Shown here piece after piece: positions 41,992 to 51,412 of a stretch of 64,000 nucleotides of DNA. Below the pieces are notes generated by a model, which had not been told where the DNA came from, ran no database searches, and saw only the letters and a list, made by a program, of their open reading frames with translations. The stretch's first letter is position 1. Each line of letters opens with the position of its first letter. The DNA lies in the NCBI GenBank assembly GCA_964468205.1, contig CAYXVG010000013.1:1-64000 (forward strand), written 5' to 3'. The DNA is from CAWELS01 sp964468205 (GTDB lineage: Bacteria; Acidobacteriota; Terriglobia; Bryobacterales; Bryobacteraceae). The position numbers were made by a program, and so were the translations under genes.

Positions 41992-43204
41992 AGCGTGCCT
42001 TTCTGCGCTTGATGTTCGCCTGCACCACGTAGTAGTCGATAAAGCCCCCAAACAGGTTCATAAACAGGATGGCCAGCATGATGCCTTCGGGATAGGCGGG
42101 GTTGACCACACGCACTAGAATGGCGAGCAGGCCAATCAAGAACCCGTATATGAATCGTCCGGTGTTGGAGTGAGCCGCGCTCACCGGATCTGTCGCCATG
42201 AAGACCGTGCCGAAAGCCCAGCCACCGAGTACCATGTGCCAGTACCAGGGGACGTCAAAGAACGGGTTGGTCGCCGACCCGGCTGCGTTCAGCAGGAAGA
42301 TCGCCGCCAAGCTGCCGGCGAAGACCGAAATCATAATGCGCCAGCTCCCCACGCCGCTGGCCAGCAAAACCGCCGCGCCGAACAGGCAGGCCGCGGTGGA
42401 GGTCTCCCCCATCGACCCCGGGATCAAGCCGAGAAAAGCGTCCCACCAGTCGAGGCCGCTCTCCAAGGCGCTGACACCACTCGTAGCCGCCCGCGCGAGC
42501 CAGGTGGCCCCGCTTACTCCATCGACATTTGTGTTCGCCGCAATCCAGACCTGATCACCGGAAATGGCCGCCGGGTAGCCGAAGAAGAGGAACGCGCGGG
42601 ATGTCAGCGCCGGATTCAGGATGTTCATCCCGGTTCCGCCGAAGATCTCCTTTCCAATCAACGTTCCAAATGCGATCCCTAAGGCCACCTGCCAGAGCGG
42701 GATTGTCGGAGGCAGCACCAGCGGGAAGAGCATGCCGGTGACCAGGAAACCCTCGTTCACCTCATGCTTCCGGATGATGGCAAAGATGACTTCGACCGTT
42801 CCGCCGACCGTGAATGTCACCAGCAACACCGGAAAGTAGTAGAAAAACCCATGAACGATGCAGGCCAATACATCGCCCGGATCGAAAGCTCCCATCCCGA
42901 TCGCCCTCATGGCAGCGGTCTGCCAGCTATCGAGCGGGAGGGCTCCGCTGCCGATCGCCAGATGGGCTTGGTAGCCCGTGTTGTACATCGCCATGAAAAC
43001 GCAGGGGATCAGCGCCACGACGACCGTCATCATCATCCGCTTCAGATCCAATCCGTCGCGGACGTGAGATGCGCCCTTGGCCACCTTGCCCGTGGAATAG
43101 AGGATCGTGTCGAGCGCCTCGTACAACGGGTACAAGGGCTCGCACTTCTGCCCCTTGGCGAAGTACTTCTTCTCTGCCGAATCGAGTATGGATCGCAGAC
43201 TCAT
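41981..43204 (-). CDS. nqrB: Na+-translocating NADH:quinone reductase subunit B
   Basis: 407 residues with about ten transmembrane helices, carrying the sodium path, a covalent FMN and riboflavin. The FMN threonine is T234 in VDGVSGATWLARA. Other signatures are HEVNEGFLVTGMLFPLVLPPTIPLWQVALG and GGTGMNILNPALTSRAFLFFGYP. Its ATG shares one base with the nqrA stop (TGATG), and its 3' end overlaps nqrC by 11 bp. Confidence 0.96.
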   Translation of the reverse strand: MSLRSILDSAEKKYFAKGQKCEPLYPLYEALDTILYSTGKVAKGASHVRDGLDLKRMMMTVVVALIPCVFMAMYNTGYQAHLAIGSGALPLDSWQTAAMRAIGMGAFDPGDVLACIVHGFFYYFPVLLVTFTVGGTVEVIFAIIRKHEVNEGFLVTGMLFPLVLPPTIPLWQVALGIAFGTLIGKEIFGGTGMNILNPALTSRAFLFFGYPAAISGDQVWIAANTNVDGVSGATWLARAATSGVSALESGLDWWDAFLGLIPGSMGETSTAACLFGAAVLLASGVGSWRIMISVFAGSLAAIFLLNAAGSATNPFFDVPWYWHMVLGGWAFGTVFMATDPVSAAHSNTGRFIYGFLIGLLAILVRVVNPAYPEGIMLAILFMNLFGGFIDYYVVQANIKRRKARYAA

Positions 43205-44574
43205 CAGCCTTCCTTCTCAATAATCGTGAGGACCTCTCTGAGGATTGGCCCCCATTCCGTCTTGCCGGGGTCGACAAACGTGCATAGGGCAACGTCCTCC
43301 TCGTCGAGCTCGAGGCAGCCGAGTTCCTCCGAGCGAACAGGGTTTCCGGTATAGAGCGCTCGTAGCAGGAAGCTGGGCAGAATGTCGAACGGGAACACCT
43401 TCTCGTACATCCCGATGGGAACCATCGCCCGGCTCGATCCGTTGGTGGCCGTACTGAATCGGAACCTTTTGCCCGGGATCAGCTTCGAGGCAAAGATCGG
43501 AATTACCGAAAACTTGTCGAAACCCGGCCCCATCCAGCCCATGAACGGGCGCTGTCCACCCTCAGGCAACGCTGTGATCTGGAGGTGGTACCGCCCCAGG
43601 AATCCCAGCACCTCTCCGGTGGCCGCACGACCGTTGAAAACCGAACCTGAGATGAGTCTGAACTTATCGTCAACGATCTCGCCCTTGGTTATGTCGCCGA
43701 TGAATGCGCCATAACGTGTCCGCAGCAGGCGCGGCCGGCGCACGGCCGGGCCCCCGATCGAGATGACCCGTGACACATCCAGTTCTCCGGTCGAGAATAG
43801 CCTCCCGATGGCCGCAACGTCCTGATAACCTGCGTACCAAACCACTTTGTTACGGTCCACCGGGTCGAGAAGATGAATGTGCAATCCGGCCGTTCCCGCC
43901 GGGTGCGGACCCTCAAATTCCTCAACGCTGAACTTCTCTCCCGATGGAGCCTCGATGGCGGCCCCGGCGGCCTTGCAGATGTAAACCGTGCCATCCGTCA
44001 GCCGGGCCAGCGCTTCCAGCCCGCGCTGAAAGTCCTGCATCCGGTCAGAGAGCACGACCTCCGGTGAAGGCGCCAGCGGATTGGTATCGATCGCCGTTAC
44101 GAAAATCGAATGCGGCTCCGACTCCGGGGCGGGAACCTTGCTGAATGGCCGGGTCCGCAACGCTGTCCACATTCCGGACTCGACCAGCAAATCCTTCACC
44201 TGCTGGCGGGAGAGAGCGGAAGGCGGTTGGCCGCCATAAGATGCAAACGAGACCGTATCCGAGCGGCCGGCCAGCTCTCCCTGGTCCAGTTGAATCACTA
44301 ATGACAGCAGTCGCCGCCGCTCTCCCCTGTTGACTGCCGTCACTCGGCCGGACGCGGGCGCCGTGTAACGGAGTCCGGGCGTCTTTCTGTCTTCGAAAAG
44401 CAACTGGCCGCGCCGCACGTCATCTCCTTCCTCGACGTGCATCGTTGGCCGCATTCCGACATAATCGTCGGAGACGAGCGCGACGCGGGATGGGGTTGGA
44501 GCAGAGTCAACCCGCTGCTCGGGTAAACCTTCTATTGGAAGGTTGAGACCTTTTCTGATTCTGTGCCGGGCCAT
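43204..44574 (-). CDS. nqrA: Na+-translocating NADH:quinone reductase subunit A
   Basis: 456 residues from ATG 44574 (MARHRIRKGLNLPIEG, the normal NqrA start); the frame extends to 44814, but the extra 80 residues have no family resemblance. It is a soluble subunit on the cytoplasmic face and forms part of the quinone site. RVALVSDDYVGMRPTMHVEEGDDVRRGQLLFEDRKTPGLRYTAPASGRV is the biotinyl/RnfC-like N-terminal domain. It is the first gene of nqrABCDEF-apbE-nqrM. The 246 bp upstream has no obvious strong promoter. Confidence 0.95.
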   Translation of the reverse strand: MARHRIRKGLNLPIEGLPEQRVDSAPTPSRVALVSDDYVGMRPTMHVEEGDDVRRGQLLFEDRKTPGLRYTAPASGRVTAVNRGERRRLLSLVIQLDQGELAGRSDTVSFASYGGQPPSALSRQQVKDLLVESGMWTALRTRPFSKVPAPESEPHSIFVTAIDTNPLAPSPEVVLSDRMQDFQRGLEALARLTDGTVYICKAAGAAIEAPSGEKFSVEEFEGPHPAGTAGLHIHLLDPVDRNKVVWYAGYQDVAAIGRLFSTGELDVSRVISIGGPAVRRPRLLRTRYGAFIGDITKGEIVDDKFRLISGSVFNGRAATGEVLGFLGRYHLQITALPEGGQRPFMGWMGPGFDKFSVIPIFASKLIPGKRFRFSTATNGSSRAMVPIGMYEKVFPFDILPSFLLRALYTGNPVRSEELGCLELDEEDVALCTFVDPGKTEWGPILREVLTIIEKEG

Positions 44575-44820
44575 TCTGGAATCGATTCGAGAGACCTTAT
44601 TCGACTTCACGGCGCGCCGCTCCGACTTTCGGATCCCGGGCTGGTTGCCAAGACGGCGTCCAGCCAACGGTTTAACGAGAGACGAACCGGGGTCGTGGCC
44701 TTGACAACGGAGTCGCCAGCCACATCCGGCAACTCCGGGAGAGCCTTCGCAGCCGCAAAACTCGATTTTAGCACCCCTCGATGACCGGAATCTTCCCGGC
44801 CCGGGCCGGCTCAAATCGAA

Positions 44821-45822
44821 TTAGTTCTTGCGTCGCAAGACCGGGGGTTGGTCCTCATCTTCTTCGGCTTCTGACCCGGTTTTCGGCTCTTCCTTGGTTA
44901 TGACCGTCACTTGGCGGTCCCGGCGGACTTGGGGAGCGTCCGGAAGTCTTGATTTGCTACTTTCTGGATTCAACAGGATCGCCAACCGCTGCTTCACTTT
45001 GTCGAATTCAGAAGTGTTAACCAGATACTCGGGTTTCGCCGGCAGGATTTCCTCCATGTTGACCTGGGCGGCTTCAATCCTGTCGTCGGTCATCGGATGG
45101 CTGGTGAACACTGACGCGAACGTGCCGGGCTTGGTCTTCTGCTGGGAAGCAAGTTTTTCGAAGAAGTCGACAAATGACGTGGGATCGTAGCCGGCGGCGT
45201 AGAGATACTGGATGCCCAGATGATCGGCTTCCCGCTCGAACTCGCGCGAAAACTGCATGAAGGCCACTGGCAGCGCCAGTCCCGCCACCTGCTGTACTGC
45301 GAAGCCGCCCCAGCCGCCGGTCATGATAATCAACGGAATGGTGGCGAGATTCGCGATTTGGCCGCGGGTGGCCTGCCTCGTCCCGTGGCGCGCTGCAACA
45401 TGTGCGATTTCATGGGCGAGGACTCCAGCCATCTCCGCCTCGGTCTCCGCCTCCATGATCAGCCCAGTGTTGACAAAGCAAAATCCGCCAGGGAGCGCGA
45501 AAGCATTGATTTGCGGATCCTCCAGCACCTTGAAGTGGAATGGAATATTGCTGTCGGAGCGCCGCGCTAGATTCTGGCCTACCCGATTGATGTACTCAGC
45601 CACCACCGGATCGTTGACAACTTTGGCCTGCCGCTCGATCTCATCGGCGTACTGCTTCCCCATCTGAATTTCCTTCTCGATGGAGTAGAGGTTGATTTTG
45701 CCATCGACGTCCCGTTCGCCGATCTTGTCGACGTCGTCCTTCGGCTTCTTCTTGTCATCACCGGCAACCGAGAATGGCAGCGTCAGAGCAACTGCCAAGG
45801 TGATAGCCAACCTTTTTTTCAT
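44821..45822 (-). CDS. M48-family zinc metallopeptidase, exported
   Basis: 333 residues from ATG 45822 with GGGGAG upstream. Signal peptide MKKRLAITLAVALTLPFSVAG. The zinc motif is H137-E-x-x-H141 (LAHEIAHVAARHG), with the third ligand E198 in EFEREADHLG. It is soluble, like BepA/LoiP, and such enzymes degrade or mature misfolded outer-membrane proteins in the periplasm. The C-terminal tail is charged and proline-rich and carries no TPR repeats, unlike BepA. It lies about 100 bp downstream of pyk on the same strand. Confidence 0.9.
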   Translation of the reverse strand: MKKRLAITLAVALTLPFSVAGDDKKKPKDDVDKIGERDVDGKINLYSIEKEIQMGKQYADEIERQAKVVNDPVVAEYINRVGQNLARRSDSNIPFHFKVLEDPQINAFALPGGFCFVNTGLIMEAETEAEMAGVLAHEIAHVAARHGTRQATRGQIANLATIPLIIMTGGWGGFAVQQVAGLALPVAFMQFSREFEREADHLGIQYLYAAGYDPTSFVDFFEKLASQQKTKPGTFASVFTSHPMTDDRIEAAQVNMEEILPAKPEYLVNTSEFDKVKQRLAILLNPESSKSRLPDAPQVRRDRQVTVITKEEPKTGSEAEEDEDQPPVLRRKN

Positions 45823-45924
45823 ACGGCTCCCCTTTCCTCTACCCACAGTCTAACCTTGAGGGCAGACGGTCCGCTGCTTTATTGACGAGCCCCTGGGAGG
45901 CGAAGTTTCAATATGTGTCCCGTC

Positions 45925-47346
45925 TCAGCGCACCTCGCCGATCCGGTGGAGCTTCATTACATTGGTCGGTCCCATCTTTGCCATGGGCAATCCGGCCAGA
46001 ATGATCACCTTGTCATTCAACGCCAATTGTCCCGTCGCCTGCAACAGATGGTCGAGTTCCACTAGGACTTCGTCGGAAGACTCCTGAGGATCCACCAGCA
46101 CCGGCCGGACACCGTAGACGACGGAAAGCTGGCGGACCACCGTCTCGTAAGGCGTAAACACGTAGATCGGCACCGGCGGGCGGTAGCGGGCAACGAGCCG
46201 GGCGGTATATCCGCTGGCCGTGAAGGCGACGATAGCCGCTGGCTTCGAGATGCTCGCGGCGCGGTAAGCGGCGTCAGCGACAATCTCCGACGGGCTCGGC
46301 TTCGGCGGCGTCGTCAGTTGCCGGTATCCGTGAGCCTGGTAGGCGTTGTCGGCTTCGACGGCGATCCGCGCCATCATCCGCACCGCCTCCACCGGATATT
46401 TCCCGGTTGAGGTTTCGGCCGATAGCATCACCGCGTCCGTACCGTCCTCAATGGCGTTGGCAACATCGCTTACCTCGGCCCGCGTGGGCACGGGGTTGTA
46501 TACCATCGATTCCAACATCTGTGTGGCGGTGATCACGAACTTGCCGTTCTTGCGTGCCCGCTCAATGATGTCTTTCTGCATGCACGGAACCTTCTCGAGC
46601 GCCACCTCCACGCCCAGATCGCCGCGCGCCACCATTACTCCGTCGGATTCCTCCATGATCTGATCGACATTCTCATAAGCCTCGGGCTTCTCGATCTTGG
46701 CGATAATCGGCAAATTCTGGTCCTGCTGCTCCAGGAACAGCCGCAGGCGCAATATGTCATCGCGTTTCCTCACGAAGGATAGCGCCACCATGTCTATGCC
46801 GTGCGATAGGGCGAACTGCAGGTCCGACATATCTTTCTTCGTGAGCGAAGGCGTGCTGACCTGTACCCCGGGCAGATTGACGCCCTTCCGGTCGCCGATC
46901 CAGCCTCCGGTAACCACCTCGCAACGCGCGGAGATTCCGTCCGTATCAATGACGCGAAGCTCCACAGTGCCGTCATTCAGCAGCACACGGTCGCCCGCGG
47001 TTACGTCTTCGGCGAATCGCTGGTAGCCCACCGTTGCGGTTTCGCAATTGCCCTCCACCTCCTTAACCGTGAGCTGGAAGCGGCTGCCGGCGGTGAGAAC
47101 GCACCCGCCCCCGCCGAATCTCCCCAAGCGAATCTTGGGCCCCTGAAGGTCCATCAGTATGCCCGTGCTTATGCCCATCTCCTCCGAGATCCGCCGGACC
47201 GCTATGATTTTCGCTTCGTGTTCGTCCTGAGTGCCGTGGGACGCGTTCAAGCGCACCACATTTACGCCGGCCTCGATGAGTTGCCGGATCACTTCTGGAT
47301 CTTCCGTCGCCGGACCCAGGGTGGCAATGATTTTCGTATTCCGCAT
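45925..47346 (-). CDS. pyk: Pyruvate kinase
   Basis: 473 residues; final ATP-forming step of glycolysis. The N-terminal RNTKIIATLGPAT carries the substrate arginine. VRLNASHGTQDEH, MDLQGPKIRLG, and the signature IIAKIEKPEAYENVDQIMEESDGVMVARGDLGVEV contain the catalytic lysine and the Mg ligands. ATQMLESM and AVMLSAETSTGKYP follow, with the allosteric C domain at the end. GGAG is 3 nt before the ATG. It is divergent from uppP, with only 34 bp between start codons. Confidence 0.96.
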   Translation of the reverse strand: MRNTKIIATLGPATEDPEVIRQLIEAGVNVVRLNASHGTQDEHEAKIIAVRRISEEMGISTGILMDLQGPKIRLGRFGGGGCVLTAGSRFQLTVKEVEGNCETATVGYQRFAEDVTAGDRVLLNDGTVELRVIDTDGISARCEVVTGGWIGDRKGVNLPGVQVSTPSLTKKDMSDLQFALSHGIDMVALSFVRKRDDILRLRLFLEQQDQNLPIIAKIEKPEAYENVDQIMEESDGVMVARGDLGVEVALEKVPCMQKDIIERARKNGKFVITATQMLESMVYNPVPTRAEVSDVANAIEDGTDAVMLSAETSTGKYPVEAVRMMARIAVEADNAYQAHGYRQLTTPPKPSPSEIVADAAYRAASISKPAAIVAFTASGYTARLVARYRPPVPIYVFTPYETVVRQLSVVYGVRPVLVDPQESSDEVLVELDHLLQATGQLALNDKVIILAGLPMAKMGPTNVMKLHRIGEVR

Positions 47347-47380
47347 TGTCTCCGTGCGCTAATATGGCTTCTTTGCCATT
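47347..47380. promoter_or_regulatory. 34-bp divergent region between pyk and uppP
   Basis: Contains an AT-rich TAATAT (47360-47365) and a 5-bp inverted repeat ATGGC / GCCAT with a 6-nt loop (47364-47379). Any promoter for one gene must have its -35 inside the coding region of the other. A pyk ribosome site GGAG is present. Confidence 0.4.
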
Positions 47381-48208
47381 ATGTCGCTTTTGCAGGTCGT
47401 CATTCTCGCTGTCGTGCAAGGATTCACTGAATTCTTACCAATCAGTAGTTCGGCTCACTTGGCTCTGGCGCCCTGGCTCCTGGGTTGGCCGGACCAGGGA
47501 TTGGTTTTCGACATCGCCTTGCACTTCGGAACCCTCGCCGCGGTGCTGATCTACTTCTTTCGGGACTGGCTGCAGATCATCGCCCAGGGATTCGGACTCT
47601 ACTACGGCCCGGATGAGGACCTGCGGCGCAAACCGAAGCTGCTATGGCTGCTCGCGGCCGCCTCGGTCCCGGTTGGCATAGTGGGTCTCAAGTTTCAGGA
47701 TCAAGTCGAGACGACCCTGCGCAATCCGTTCACCATCGGAGGAATGCTGATCGGCGTCGGACTGGTCATGGGACTGGCGGATCGGCTTGGACGGCGGGTG
47801 AAGCAGATTGGGGAGGTCTCGGTAGCCGATGGATTGATCATCGGACTGGCCCAGGCTCTCGCCGTCGTCCCAGGGACCTCGCGCAGCGGGATCACCATAA
47901 CCGCCGGTCTGTTCCGAAATATTGACCGGGAGGCCGCCGCTCGATTCTCTTTCCTCCTCTCGACCCCGGCCATCGGTGGGGCGGCGCTTAAGGCCTATCT
48001 TGACCTGATGGAAGCCGGCGGCATCCCGCCGGGAATGTATGTCCCGTTTGCGCTGGGAATTCTGGTCAGCGCCGTAACCGGTCTGGTCGTAATCAGATAC
48101 TTCCTCCGGTTCCTCCGCCGCCACACTCTCCGCTTTTTTGTTGCGTACCGGATCATCTTTGGCATAATAGTAATTGCTCTGGCTCTTTTCCGTCATCCGG
48201 CGGGATGA
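47381..48208 (+). CDS. uppP: Undecaprenyl-diphosphatase (BacA family)
   Basis: 275 residues with about eight membrane helices. Dephosphorylates undecaprenyl diphosphate to recycle the carrier for peptidoglycan and other envelope polymers. Catalytic motifs: GFTEFLPISSSAH (E17, S24, H26) and PGTSRSG near 164-170 with the essential arginine. Normal length. Its stop overlaps the ftsK start by 4 bp, so both envelope/division genes are translated from one message. Confidence 0.95.
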   Translation: MSLLQVVILAVVQGFTEFLPISSSAHLALAPWLLGWPDQGLVFDIALHFGTLAAVLIYFFRDWLQIIAQGFGLYYGPDEDLRRKPKLLWLLAAASVPVGIVGLKFQDQVETTLRNPFTIGGMLIGVGLVMGLADRLGRRVKQIGEVSVADGLIIGLAQALAVVPGTSRSGITITAGLFRNIDREAAARFSFLLSTPAIGGAALKAYLDLMEAGGIPPGMYVPFALGILVSAVTGLVVIRYFLRFLRRHTLRFFVAYRIIFGIIVIALALFRHPAG

Positions 48209-50676
48209 GGCTACTAGGACCAACGCCGATTTCACGGCTCAACGAAGCCGGTGGGGTGATTCTCCTCTTTCTCTCCATCCTCCTCACTCTGAGCCTGGTC
48301 AGCTACCATCCGGTTGATCCCTCTTGGAACACCGCCACGGGTTCCGAGGTGGCCGGGAACCTTGTTGGGTCCGTTGGTTCCCATTTGGCCGACTTGCTTC
48401 TGCAAGGGTTCGGATTGTCCTCCTTTCTTCTGCCCTTTTTTGTTCTCGTGATTGGCTGGAAGTGGATCCATTCCCGGCCAATCGACCACCAATTGGCCCG
48501 AGCCGCCGGGGCCGCGCTGCTCGTCCTGGCCGTTGCGGCCGCTCTCGCTTTCCTCCCAGAATTACGGTTCTTTGGCGGAGCCGTCTCCCCGGGCGGCGTC
48601 ACCGGCATCGTCGTATCCGAAATCCTGGTCTCCAGCCTGAATCTGCCCGGGGCCCTGATCGCCCTGGCCGTCGTTATGGTCGTCAGTCTCTATTTGGTGT
48701 CGAGCTTCTCCATCTTCCGCGTTCCCAGCAGAGTCGAGACGCTGGCCGGCACGGCCGCATCGATTCAGAGTTGGTGGCGGCAATTGCAGTTGTGGAGGCG
48801 CCACTCGCAAGCCGGCTCCGGCGAAGCGGACAGCCAGGAAAGCGGGGACAGTGTCGAATACGGGACCACAACCGGGGGGTACGACGATTCGCTCGAAGAG
48901 CGTGCCCGCCGTCGCGCCGAGCGCATGGCCCGCGGCCTCGGGCAGGCGATTCCGGGCTCGGATTTCCCGCCAGCCAGCCCGGCGGACGCCGAACCGCCAT
49001 TTGAAACCGACGTTCCGCCCGGGGACTATCCGCCTCCGGGCGAACCTGAAATACCAATCCGGACCCTCGAAGACGAGCCACCGCCCGGGGAACCAGATCT
49101 TGAGACCGTGGGGGAAGCCGGACCATTCACTGGCGCGCCGGCGACACGCCTGCCGAGTCCATTCTCTCCTCCAGTGGAATTCGAACAGGCCGAATTCCGG
49201 CTTCCTTCCACGGAACTGCTCACCCCGCCGCAAGCTCGTAACCCATACGATGAAGAGGAGTTAAAGGCGCTTGCGGCGACCATAAAGTCGAAATTCGAGG
49301 AGTTCAATGTCTTCGGCTCCGTGGTGCAGATCAACCACGGCCCGGTCGTCACTACCTTCGAGTTCAAGCCAGAAGCTGGCGTCAAGTACAGTCGAATCAC
49401 CTCGCTCACCGACGACCTCTGCCTCGGCCTGCAGGCGGAGTCCATCCTGATTGAACGCATTCCGGGGCGGCCCACGGTGGGTATCGAGGTGCCGAATTCG
49501 AAGCGCGAGCTGATCAGCCTGCGCCAAGTGCTTGAATCCGACGAGTTCCGGAATACCAGGGCCCGCCTGCCCATCCCGCTCGGCAAGGACGTCGACGGGC
49601 GCATCAAAGTGACCGGGCTCGAGAAAATGCCGCATCTGCTCATCGCCGGTTCCACCGGATCGGGCAAGAGCGTGATGCTGAACTCGCTGCTGATGTCTAT
49701 CCTTTACAGCGCGACGCCCGAGCAGGTCCGGCTGATCATGGTGGACCCGAAGCGTGTCGAACTCGGCGTTTATGAGGATGTGCCGCATTTGCTCACGCCG
49801 GTAATTACCGACCCCCGCAAAGCTACCAACGCCTTGCGCAACGCGGTGGAGGAAATGGAGCGCCGGTACAAGTTGCTCGCGGCGCTGCACGTCCGCAATC
49901 TTGACCAGTACAACAAAAAGGTCCGCAGGATGATGGAGCAGCCCAAATCGCTGTTCCCCGAGGCCGCGGATCCCGGAGAGGAGGAGCTTTCCCCTCTTCC
50001 CTACATTGTCATCGTCATCGACGAACTGGCCGACTTGATGATGCTCGAACGAGCGAACGTCGAGTCAGCCGTGGCCCGGCTTTCCCAAATGGCCCGGGCC
50101 GTCGGCCTGCATCTGGTGCTCGCGACACAGCGCCCCAGCGTCGATGTGATCACCGGCCTGATCAAGAACAACCTGCCCGCGAGGATCAGCTTCCGAGTCG
50201 CCACGCGTTTCGACTCCCGCACCATTATCGACACCATGGGCGCCGAGCGGTTGCTCGGCAAGGGCGATATGCTATTCCTGCCGCCAGGGTCTTCCCGGCT
50301 CATCCGGATGCACGGCGCCTATGTGGACGAGGACGAGATTACCGGCGTCGTGGAATTCTGGAAGCGCCAGGCCTCGCCGGATTACGACGACACCTTCCTG
50401 GTGGCGCCCGTCGATGAGGACGACGAATCAGACGACGGCGAGGAGATCGACAACAACGACCCGATGTACGAGAAGGCCGTCCGGGTGGTCCTCGAGATGG
50501 GCAAAGCCTCCACCTCGATCCTTCAGCGCCGGCTGCGGGTCGGCTATGGTCGCGCCGCCCGGCTCCTCGACGTCATGCAGCGAGAAGGCATCATTGGTCC
50601 ACCCGACGGCAGCCGCCCCAGGGAAGTCCTGAAGGCCCCGGACTGGCTGGAGGAAATCGAACAGCATCTGCGCTAA
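48205..50676 (+). CDS. ftsK: DNA translocase FtsK/SpoIIIE
   Basis: 823 residues; pumps chromosome-terminus DNA through the septum and activates dimer resolution. Domain order: four N-terminal membrane helices (about 15-180), an acidic/proline-rich linker (about 190-345), then a RecA-like motor with Walker A GSTGSGKS near 482-489 and Walker B YIVIVIDELADL near 600-611. TQRPSVDVITGLIKNN follows, and a C-terminal gamma winged helix (SILQRRLRVGYGRAARLLDVMQREGIIGP) reads KOPS sites. The linker is much shorter than in E. coli, as in most bacteria. It is translationally coupled to uppP; its stop codon interlocks with the convergent ABC gene stop. Confidence 0.95.
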   Translation: MRLLGPTPISRLNEAGGVILLFLSILLTLSLVSYHPVDPSWNTATGSEVAGNLVGSVGSHLADLLLQGFGLSSFLLPFFVLVIGWKWIHSRPIDHQLARAAGAALLVLAVAAALAFLPELRFFGGAVSPGGVTGIVVSEILVSSLNLPGALIALAVVMVVSLYLVSSFSIFRVPSRVETLAGTAASIQSWWRQLQLWRRHSQAGSGEADSQESGDSVEYGTTTGGYDDSLEERARRRAERMARGLGQAIPGSDFPPASPADAEPPFETDVPPGDYPPPGEPEIPIRTLEDEPPPGEPDLETVGEAGPFTGAPATRLPSPFSPPVEFEQAEFRLPSTELLTPPQARNPYDEEELKALAATIKSKFEEFNVFGSVVQINHGPVVTTFEFKPEAGVKYSRITSLTDDLCLGLQAESILIERIPGRPTVGIEVPNSKRELISLRQVLESDEFRNTRARLPIPLGKDVDGRIKVTGLEKMPHLLIAGSTGSGKSVMLNSLLMSILYSATPEQVRLIMVDPKRVELGVYEDVPHLLTPVITDPRKATNALRNAVEEMERRYKLLAALHVRNLDQYNKKVRRMMEQPKSLFPEAADPGEEELSPLPYIVIVIDELADLMMLERANVESAVARLSQMARAVGLHLVLATQRPSVDVITGLIKNNLPARISFRVATRFDSRTIIDTMGAERLLGKGDMLFLPPGSSRLIRMHGAYVDEDEITGVVEFWKRQASPDYDDTFLVAPVDEDDESDDGEEIDNNDPMYEKAVRVVLEMGKASTSILQRRLRVGYGRAARLLDVMQREGIIGPPDGSRPREVLKAPDWLEEIEQHLR

Positions 50677-51410
50677 ACTGCGCTGCCATTTTTGTTCAGG
50701 TACGCGTCGAACACCTCGTCCGCGCGGCCCTGCATCACCACCTCGCCCTTTTCAATCCAGAGCCCTTTGGCGCATAGCTCCCTGAGAACGGTAGGCACGT
50801 GGGATACAACCAGCAGAATGGTGCCCCGGTCCCGCAGCTCGATGATCCGCTTCTCGCACTTCTTCTGAAAGTCCTTGTCACCCACGGCGAGAATCTCGTC
50901 CACCAGCAAAATGTCCGGTTTCACGTGCACCGCAATCGAAAAGGCCAGCCGCATCACCATTCCCTGGGAATAGGTCCGGATCGGCTCCTCGATGAAGTCG
51001 CCGAGCTCCGAGAAGGCGATGATATCCTCGGCCGCGTCCATCGTCTGCCGCTTTGTCAATCCGCAGAGGGCGGCGTTCATGCGGAGATTCTCGCGGCCGG
51101 TGAGGTCCGGATGAAAGCCGGATCCGAGCTCGAGCATCGCCATCACTCGGCCGTCCACCGACACCCGCCCCTCCTCCGGCACGGTCAAGCCCGCCACCAG
51201 GCTTAGCAGGGTGCTCTTACCCGCGCCATTATGTCCCACGATGCCAAGCGTGTCGCCGGCGCGGACTTCGAAGGTCACGCCGCGGAGCGCGTAGAAGAGC
51301 TCCTGCGGCTGGCGCTGCCGTCCCAGCACCTCCAAGAAGTACGAGAAGAAGAATTGCCGGGACTGCTTGGTGTAGATCTTTGAGACGTTCTGAAACGAGA
51401 CTTGAGCCAT
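50673..51410 (-). CDS. ABC transporter ATP-binding protein, polysaccharide exporter (KpsT/Wzt/TagH type)
   Basis: 245 residues. Walker A GHNGAGKST, signature region TYSQGMVMRLAFSIA, and Walker B DILLVDEILAVGD, an arrangement typical of O-antigen, capsule and teichoic-acid exporters. It lacks the C-terminal carbohydrate-binding domain of long Wzt proteins, so it resembles KpsT. It is 2 bp downstream of its permease gene. No glycosyltransferases are nearby, so the exported polymer is unknown. The last codons overlap the convergent ftsK stop. Confidence 0.9.
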   Translation of the reverse strand: MAQVSFQNVSKIYTKQSRQFFFSYFLEVLGRQRQPQELFYALRGVTFEVRAGDTLGIVGHNGAGKSTLLSLVAGLTVPEEGRVSVDGRVMAMLELGSGFHPDLTGRENLRMNAALCGLTKRQTMDAAEDIIAFSELGDFIEEPIRTYSQGMVMRLAFSIAVHVKPDILLVDEILAVGDKDFQKKCEKRIIELRDRGTILLVVSHVPTVLRELCAKGLWIEKGEVVMQGRADEVFDAYLNKNGSAV

Positions 51411-51412
51411 GG

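Noticed and set aside
44785..44820. GC palindrome CCGGCCCGGGCCGG after the M48 gene as a terminator
   Set aside because: A hairpin of 5 bp with a 4-nt loop is possible, but there is no following T tract, and such palindromes are common at this GC content.
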